64,000 bases of DNA from Desulforhopalus vacuolatus (GTDB lineage: Bacteria; Desulfobacterota; Desulfobulbia; Desulfobulbales; Desulfocapsaceae), in assembly GCF_016918505.1 (NCBI RefSeq), contig NZ_JAFFPZ010000011.1, positions 53,338-117,337 of the forward strand, given 5' to 3'. The notes beneath the pieces are model-generated. The model was not told the DNA's origin and did no database searches. It worked only from the letters and a program-made list of their open reading frames with translations. Shown one piece after another: positions 60,391 to 64,000 of this stretch (positions are counted from its first letter, which is position 1; each line of letters starts with the position of its first letter). A program made the translations under genes and the position numbers.

Positions 60391-60428
60391 AAAACCCGCT
60401 GTGCTCTGTGAGCACAGCGGGTTTTTTT
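60391..60428 (+). terminator. Terminator after ppaC
   Basis: AACCCGCTGTGCTC pairs GAGCACAGCGGGTT around TGT, followed by T residues. No gene is seen in the 285 bases from here to 60714. Confidence 0.95.
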
Positions 60429-60713
60429 GTGCTGAGTCTGGCAAATTATCAGCTTCTCCCGTCTCGACGCGAAAACGTCCAATACTTGATTTTGTGTCAC
60501 CTGAACACATTCTGAACTTTGCCATCAAGCCGATTCTGCAGTGGTCTCTTTCAAGCTGTCTGGCATCTTTGCAATCAAATTGCAGGTTGTATGCGACTAA
60601 AATTCGTCCTTTTTAAAAAACCGGGAGTCTGTTAGTCTCTATTCTGACATCGGTCAGGCGTTGAACGTTCAGCGTCTAAAATATTGAAATGGACGAAATA
60701 ATCAGGGGTGAAT

Positions 60714-61085
60714 ATGAACTGGTATCTTGATGTTTTGAAAAAGTATGCGGTCTTTAATGGCAGAGCTCAAAGAAAAGAGTATTGGTACTTTATCTTGTTC
60801 AATATGATTATTAGCATTGTTCTTGGAATCATTGATGGCGGAATGGGAAGCTTCAGTGCACAAACAGGTATAGGTCTATTGGGCAGTCTTTATATGCTGG
60901 CTGTTTTCCTTCCTGGTATTGCGGTTTCGATTCGTCGACTGCATGATACTGCGCGCAGTGGCTGGTGGTTGCTTATTGCTCTGCTTCCTCTTATTGGTGT
61001 AATTGTGTTGATTGTTTTTATGGTGCAGGACAGCAAGCCTGGCGCAAATCAATATGGCGTAAACCCGAAAGGGACAGCGGCATAA
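60714..61085 (+). CDS. DUF805-family small membrane protein
   Basis: 123 residues from ATG 60714 (AGGGG upstream). The family pattern is plain: WYLDVLKKYAVFNGRAQRKE, a first helix after YWYFILFN, AVSIRRLHDTARSGWW in the middle, and a final PKGTAA. There are four membrane helices. Such proteins (YhaH/YhaI in E. coli) are inner-membrane proteins without an established function. Confidence 0.9.
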   Translation: MNWYLDVLKKYAVFNGRAQRKEYWYFILFNMIISIVLGIIDGGMGSFSAQTGIGLLGSLYMLAVFLPGIAVSIRRLHDTARSGWWLLIALLPLIGVIVLIVFMVQDSKPGANQYGVNPKGTAA

Positions 61086-61116
61086 TCGCCTGACAAGACA
61101 CTTTCACCTGGACGAT

Positions 61117-61150
61117 TGACATCCTCCCCGTCCTGAAGGGCGGGGATTCC
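61117..61150. mobile_element. IS200/IS605-type end hairpin, relic
   Basis: TTGACATCCTCCCCGTCCTG is followed by AAGGGCGGGGATTCC. The foldback CCCCGTCC-TGAA-GGGCGGGG and the flanking GACATCCT/GATTCC are the usual end structure of IS605/IS1341 (TnpB-type) elements. No tnpA or tnpB sequence remains near it, so only an end survives. Confidence 0.5.
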
Positions 61151-61202
61151 TGCGATGGCAATGCTTTATCCCTGCCAGAACCACGAAGCATGGATGTGTA
61201 AT

Positions 61203-61222
61203 GGGTACCTTGAATGAATAAT
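61203..61222. repeat. Family A solo end
   Basis: GGGTACCTTGAATGAATAAT, the left end of family A with a four-base duplication and nothing else recognisable. Confidence 0.45.
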
Positions 61223-61279
61223 ACCTGAAACAGCAGCATTATCTCACTCTTCATCCAACAAAACTCAAACTTCGAAATC

Positions 61280-62734
61280 ATGCCTGATACAACAAAACAA
61301 AAGATTGTCCTGGTCACAGGTGCAACCGGTTATATAGGCAGACGACTGGCACACCGCCTGCTGCAGAAGGGTACTGTTAACGTTCGCTTAATGGTACGAA
61401 ACAAAGAGAAGGTCCAGGCGTCCATCGCTGAACAGGTTGACATCAGGGAAGGCTCAACTTTTGAAAAACCAGCCCTTGAGGCCGCACTGGAGGGGGTGGA
61501 GACGGCCTTCTATCTGATCCATTCCATGGGTTCTGCTGATGATTACAGTAACCTGGACCGAATCAGCGCAGAAAACTTCAGGGACGCCTGCATCGCTGCA
61601 GGTGTCAGGCGAATTATTTATCTGGGTGGCCTCGGTGTAAAAGAGAGTGCCAGCGAACATCTGCTGAGTCGAATTGAAACAGGGGAGATTCTTTCCGCAA
61701 AACCCGATGCAATTGAGACAATATGGCTGCGGGCAGGAGTCATCATAGGTTCAGGGAGCGCCAGTTTTGAAATCATCCGTAACCTCTGCCAGAAACTGCC
61801 CCTGATGATTACCCCGCGCTGGGTTCGCAGTCGGACTCAACCCATCGGCATTGATGATGTTCTTAATTATTTGGAGTCGTCCATCGCTCTTCCGCATCAG
61901 GGCAATCTTATTGTCGACACAGGCAGTGAAGCCCTCAGCTTTCAGCAGATGATGGAACAGGCAGCAAAAGTAATGGGGTTAAAAAGATACCTCTTTCCCG
62001 TCCCGTTTCTCTCCCCCCGACTCTCTTCTTACTGGCTGATCCTTTTTACCCCCATCCCCTACAAACTTGCAGCCGCCCTGGTTGAAGGCCTGAAAAGCGA
62101 AACCGTACTGCAAAATGATAATGCAGCCCGGTTTTATCCGGAGATTCAACCTGCCACGTTTAAACAGGCGGTAGCAGATGCCATACATGAACTTGAACAA
62201 AACCAGGTTTTGAGCCGCTGGTGTGACAGCAGCGCGGAACAGGCCTGTGATATCAGAGATTTTGACAATCCTGCCGGTGCTGTTTTACGCGATACCAGGA
62301 TTATTTCCTTTAACAAAGGAGAGCGCCAGGAAGATGTCTTTCGATCCGTCTGTGGCATAGGAGGTAAAAATGGCTGGTTCAGGTATAATCTTTTGTGGAG
62401 GATTCGAGGAGTTGTGGATAAACTTGTCGGCGGGTCCGGATTGAGCCGTGGCAGACGATCGAATACCGATTTACGTATAGGCGATGCCCTTGATTTCTGG
62501 AGAGTTGTTGATCTCAAGCCGGGAAAGAGACTGCTCCTTCATGCCCAAATGAAAGTTCCGGGGGATGCCTGGCTTGAATTTGATGTGCAACCCCACCAGC
62601 TGGTACAAACAGCCCATTTCCTGCCAAAAGGCCTGTGGGGAAGATTATATTGGTATTCTGTCCTGCCTTTTCACCACTTTGTTTTTAAAGATTTATCCAA
62701 AACCATTGTGAACTCAGCAACAAAAAATCAGTAA
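61280..62734 (+). CDS. SDR-family NAD(P)-binding protein with C-terminal DUF2867
   Basis: 484 residues. Residues about 8-220 are an atypical short-chain dehydrogenase with NAD(P) site VLVTGATGYIGRRLAHRLL, YLIHSMG and RRIIYLGGLG. The catalytic Tyr-x-x-x-Lys of classical SDRs is not seen. Residues about 310-480 form a DUF2867 domain (NGWFRYNLLWRIRGVVDKLVG, LDFWRVVDLKPGKRLLLHAQ, KGLWGRLYWYSVLPFHHFVF). This fusion is common in bacteria; its reaction is unknown, perhaps binding a lipid or quinone-like ligand. It appears to be a single gene. Confidence 0.9.
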   Translation: MPDTTKQKIVLVTGATGYIGRRLAHRLLQKGTVNVRLMVRNKEKVQASIAEQVDIREGSTFEKPALEAALEGVETAFYLIHSMGSADDYSNLDRISAENFRDACIAAGVRRIIYLGGLGVKESASEHLLSRIETGEILSAKPDAIETIWLRAGVIIGSGSASFEIIRNLCQKLPLMITPRWVRSRTQPIGIDDVLNYLESSIALPHQGNLIVDTGSEALSFQQMMEQAAKVMGLKRYLFPVPFLSPRLSSYWLILFTPIPYKLAAALVEGLKSETVLQNDNAARFYPEIQPATFKQAVADAIHELEQNQVLSRWCDSSAEQACDIRDFDNPAGAVLRDTRIISFNKGERQEDVFRSVCGIGGKNGWFRYNLLWRIRGVVDKLVGGSGLSRGRRSNTDLRIGDALDFWRVVDLKPGKRLLLHAQMKVPGDAWLEFDVQPHQLVQTAHFLPKGLWGRLYWYSVLPFHHFVFKDLSKTIVNSATKNQ

Positions 62735-62743
62735 TAACCTATT

Positions 62744-63065
62744 ATACCATTCCTATTAAGTTGTGACCGTACTAAATGCCATTTTTCACTTTCTATTGGC
62801 GAATTCAAAGGCTGGGGGATGGGAGACAGGGAAAAGCAAAAGACGGAACAGCGAAAAACTTTTTGCCAACGAATAAAAGCTCTAATCATGCTAATAAAGG
62901 CAAAAAACTTTAAGAAGTTACGCTTTTATAAAAAATGTCCTTTTTCGCATGATTAGACCATTTCTATTAAGTTATGCTCTTTTTACATTCTGTTTATTCA
63001 TTCGTAATCACAAAAAAAGATGTCCACGCAGTCGCGCTCTCTGGTCAATACAAAATGTAAATGGT
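62744..63065. repeat. Composite family B repeat (forward)
   Basis: ATACCATTCCTATTAAGTTG starts a segment matching the inverse of 54447-54678. Then ACCATTTCTATTAAGTTATG starts a second segment ending ACAAAATGTAAATGGTAT. Bases from here to 63232 contain no gene that I can see. Confidence 0.75.
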
Positions 63066-63232
63066 ATTACAACACTCCTCCGCGTTAACGTAAGGTCCCT
63101 GCGTATTTCTACGCAGGGATCCTGAGCGTCTGTCCTCTTCAGGTTTCAGCAATTTCATTCACATTCGTACAGCTTTTCTTCTTCGTTCAGGTGTTTCTTG
63201 TCAGGGAAAAAATTGTAATCGAAACTGGCTGC

Positions 63233-63715
63233 TCACTCTGTCAGATCAGATCTTGATTTCACATCCGGGTTGATTACTCTGAGCTTCCTTCGAAGCTGTT
63301 CAATACGTTTTCGATTTACACCAAAATCTGAATATCCAACCCTGGAAGCTGACCGAACATGGATGGTTATCTCTTCTGATTTCGTATCTGGAAAATAAAA
63401 TTCTACATCATCAACAAAATGGAACACCTTAGAAGTAAACTCCGCTCTAATATAATTACTCTCAGCAACTACAATTTTCGACACTTGAAAATCTGTAAGA
63501 ATTTTCAAGATATTATTTTTTACTTCTGATGGTGTTCCTGTAAGAAGAAGGGGCTCGATATAATGTTTTTTATCTTTTGTCTGACTGCTGACACAATTTG
63601 GTTTTGTCGAGCATTGGGCCAGCTGTCCATTCTCAACTCCCAATTCAGGTATCACTTTGGTACACCCTGTTAAAAGTATTAAAATTGATAGAACAAGCTG
63701 AATTTTTTTCTTCAT
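63233..63715 (-). CDS. DUF1499-family lipoprotein
   Basis: 160 residues from ATG 63715 (GGAAGAAG upstream); the frame is open to 63772 into the transposase end. Signal peptide with lipobox LLTGC (Cys18). The DUF1499 domain is recognised by CSTKPNCVSSQ followed by beta-strand segments (YIRAEFTSKVFHFVDDVEFY and HVRSASRVGYSDFGVNR). The function of the family is unknown. It lies 17 bases downstream of the IS66 transposase stop on the same strand, so it could be read from the element. Confidence 0.88.
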   Translation of the reverse strand: MKKKIQLVLSILILLTGCTKVIPELGVENGQLAQCSTKPNCVSSQTKDKKHYIEPLLLTGTPSEVKNNILKILTDFQVSKIVVAESNYIRAEFTSKVFHFVDDVEFYFPDTKSEEITIHVRSASRVGYSDFGVNRKRIEQLRRKLRVINPDVKSRSDLTE

Positions 63716-63731
63716 TGTTCTTCTTCCGTAA

Positions 63732-64000
63732 CTACTCACCCCCACCAGCCTCAAGTTCTGGAATTTTACCACCTAAAGCCAACTGAATAGCGACAAGCGG
63801 ATTGATTCCTTGGTTTGCCATTGTTTGCAGGTAGCTCGAGATTCTACAATAAGCTTGGGCATACAGTTTCTTTCGGAAACAACCAGATACTTTTTGTTTT
63901 ACCTTCGCCATACGGAGATCTCGTTCTGCCCTATTATTAGTGAATGGGACATAGGGCTTTTTTGCAAACAGCAAGACTGCGGTCTCATATTTTTTCAGTC
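63732..64000 (-). mobile_element. IS66-family transposase, C-terminal end (continues beyond window)
   Basis: The open frame runs off the right edge. The visible 88 residues include ETAVLLF, the IS66 signature VPFTNNRAERDLRMAKVKQK with its catalytic-domain glutamate, and VSGCFRKKLYAQAYCRISSY, then the usual C-terminal helix (NQGINPLVAIQLAL) and the stop at 63732. It is therefore the 3' end of tnpC. The right end of the element was not found between this stop and the lipoprotein start. Confidence 0.93.

Overview
The window reads as chromosome from a Gram-negative, sulfate-reducing (or sulfur-disproportionating) bacterium of the Desulfobacterota. A Desulfobulbales-type organism is my best guess, by inference only. 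The evidence is a complete dsrMKJOP operon, a periplasmic [NiFe] hydrogenase operon (hybABCD type), a DHH-family Mn-dependent pyrophosphatase, and outer-membrane biogenesis genes (lptD, surA, ydbH-ynbE-ydbL). No virus, plasmid or CRISPR locus is visible.

Layout. 0-3.6 kb: end of hybA, then hybB, hybC and hybD, closed by a 24-bp perfect hairpin. 3.6-12.2 kb, mostly minus strand: a small lipoprotein; an operon of crotonase-ydbH-ynbE-ydbL-cmoA (envelope lipid transport plus a tRNA-modification enzyme); a small beta-barrel protein; and surA-rodZ-like-recO. 12.4-19.5 kb: a TlpA-like thioredoxin; a tetrapyrrole block (precorrin-2 dehydrogenase, CcsA/HemX-like protein, hemA, one unknown); and a Prc protease carrying a LysM insertion. 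19.5-25.5 kb: an RsbRD-domain gene followed by dsrM, K, J, O and P. 25.5-28.1 kb: a split ThrE-type exporter and a prepilin peptidase. 28.4-35.4 kb: aroA facing an lptD-DHH-mltB-mltA operon. 35.5-41.3 kb: an RNase E/G with a long N-terminal extension, tRNA-Arg(ACG), an exported nuclease and an exported protein with two pentapeptide-repeat blocks. 41.8-50.9 kb: lepA divergent from rpoH, a DegT aminotransferase, a 1363-residue TPR/beta-barrel protein and greA. 51-58 kb: a FadR-like TetR regulator with its operator, a purD-purE fusion gene, a threonylcarbamoyl-AMP synthase, ettA, an M18 aminopeptidase and an unknown membrane-anchored protein. 59-64 kb: ppaC, a DUF805 protein, an SDR/DUF2867 protein, a DUF1499 lipoprotein and the end of an IS66 transposase.

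Two dispersed non-coding repeat families fill many of the gaps. Family A is MITE-like: about 145-160 bp when full length, ends GGTACCTTGAATAATC and its inverse, at least eleven full or decayed copies here. Family B has ends ATACCATTCC...GGAATGGTAT (or AAATGGTAT) and at least six copies, some composite and one carrying a family A relic.

The observation I rate highest is a near-identical 21-nt partly palindromic motif directly downstream of the predicted -10 box at two separate sulfate-respiration promoters, that of the RsbRD-dsrMKJOP operon and that of ppaC. This suggests a shared regulator of dissimilatory sulfate reduction. Nothing in the window looks like a wholly new defence or biosynthetic system. 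The other unusual items are domain fusions or insertions and the repeat families.
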